DNA of 8,629 nucleotides, taken from positions 1 to 8,629 of the forward strand of contig JACMQE010000027.1 in NCBI GenBank assembly GCA_014377145.1, written 5' to 3'. The stretch comes from Glaciimonas sp. (GTDB taxonomy: Bacteria; Pseudomonadota; Gammaproteobacteria; Burkholderiales; Burkholderiaceae). Made by a program: the position numbers and the translations under genes. Below, in pieces: positions 8,605-8,629 of the stretch. Position 1 is the stretch's first letter; each line of letters opens with the position of its first letter. The notes beneath the pieces were generated by a model. It was not told where the DNA came from. It made no database searches and saw nothing but the letters and a program-made list of their open reading frames with translations.

Positions 8605-8629
8605 CTGTCTGTTTTAATTTGACCACGAC
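8605..8629 (-). repeat. Right terminal inverted repeat of the IS3 element
   Basis: Read on the minus strand, this matches 7451-7475 at 22 of 25 positions. It ends at the last base of the window. Confidence 0.88.

Overview
The window looks like chromosomal DNA of a betaproteobacterium, probably of the Burkholderiales, in an advanced phase of gene decay. The lineage is an inference from the protein families: a RnfB/RsxB-type ferredoxin whose sequence matches the betaproteobacterial form, an intracellular polyhydroxybutyrate depolymerase (PhaZ), and a pst-phoU operon. Base composition is moderate to AT-leaning by eye. Almost every gene is readable over its full length only by crossing frameshifts and nonsense codons. 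This is what a host-restricted or recently bottlenecked symbiont genome looks like; the host or habitat cannot be told from this sequence.

Layout. Positions 1-297 (minus) hold the intact N-terminal 99 codons of a RnfB-like iron-sulfur protein that runs off the window. Positions 405-1638 (minus) hold a phaZ pseudogene. Positions 1888 to about 2444 (minus) hold the decayed remnant of a DDE transposase of the IS4/IS701-like group. Positions 2460-2493 hold a candidate PhoB box and -10 element. On the plus strand follow pstS (2620-3667), pstC (3942-4916), pstA (4913 to about 5532), pstB (5602-6387) and phoU (6451-7154), all pseudogenes. Positions 7450-8629 hold an IS3-family element with matching terminal inverted repeats and broken orfA and orfB.

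How the genes worked together. PstS bound periplasmic phosphate, PstC and PstA formed the membrane channel, PstB supplied ATP hydrolysis, and PhoU linked transporter state to the PhoR/PhoB two-component system. PhoB would have activated the operon from the box upstream of pstS. No phoB or phoR is visible after phoU; the IS3 element lies there instead. PhaZ would have mobilised stored polyhydroxybutyrate. Both functions appear lost: every pst gene carries at least two inactivating lesions or deletions, and the PstB and PhaZ catalytic motifs have also drifted.

I see no new biological system. The interest lies in the pattern of decay: single-base indels often in or next to short runs, a 4-bp tandem slippage, TGG-to-TGA and CAA-to-TAA-type nonsense changes, small deletions, and mobile elements that are themselves dead.
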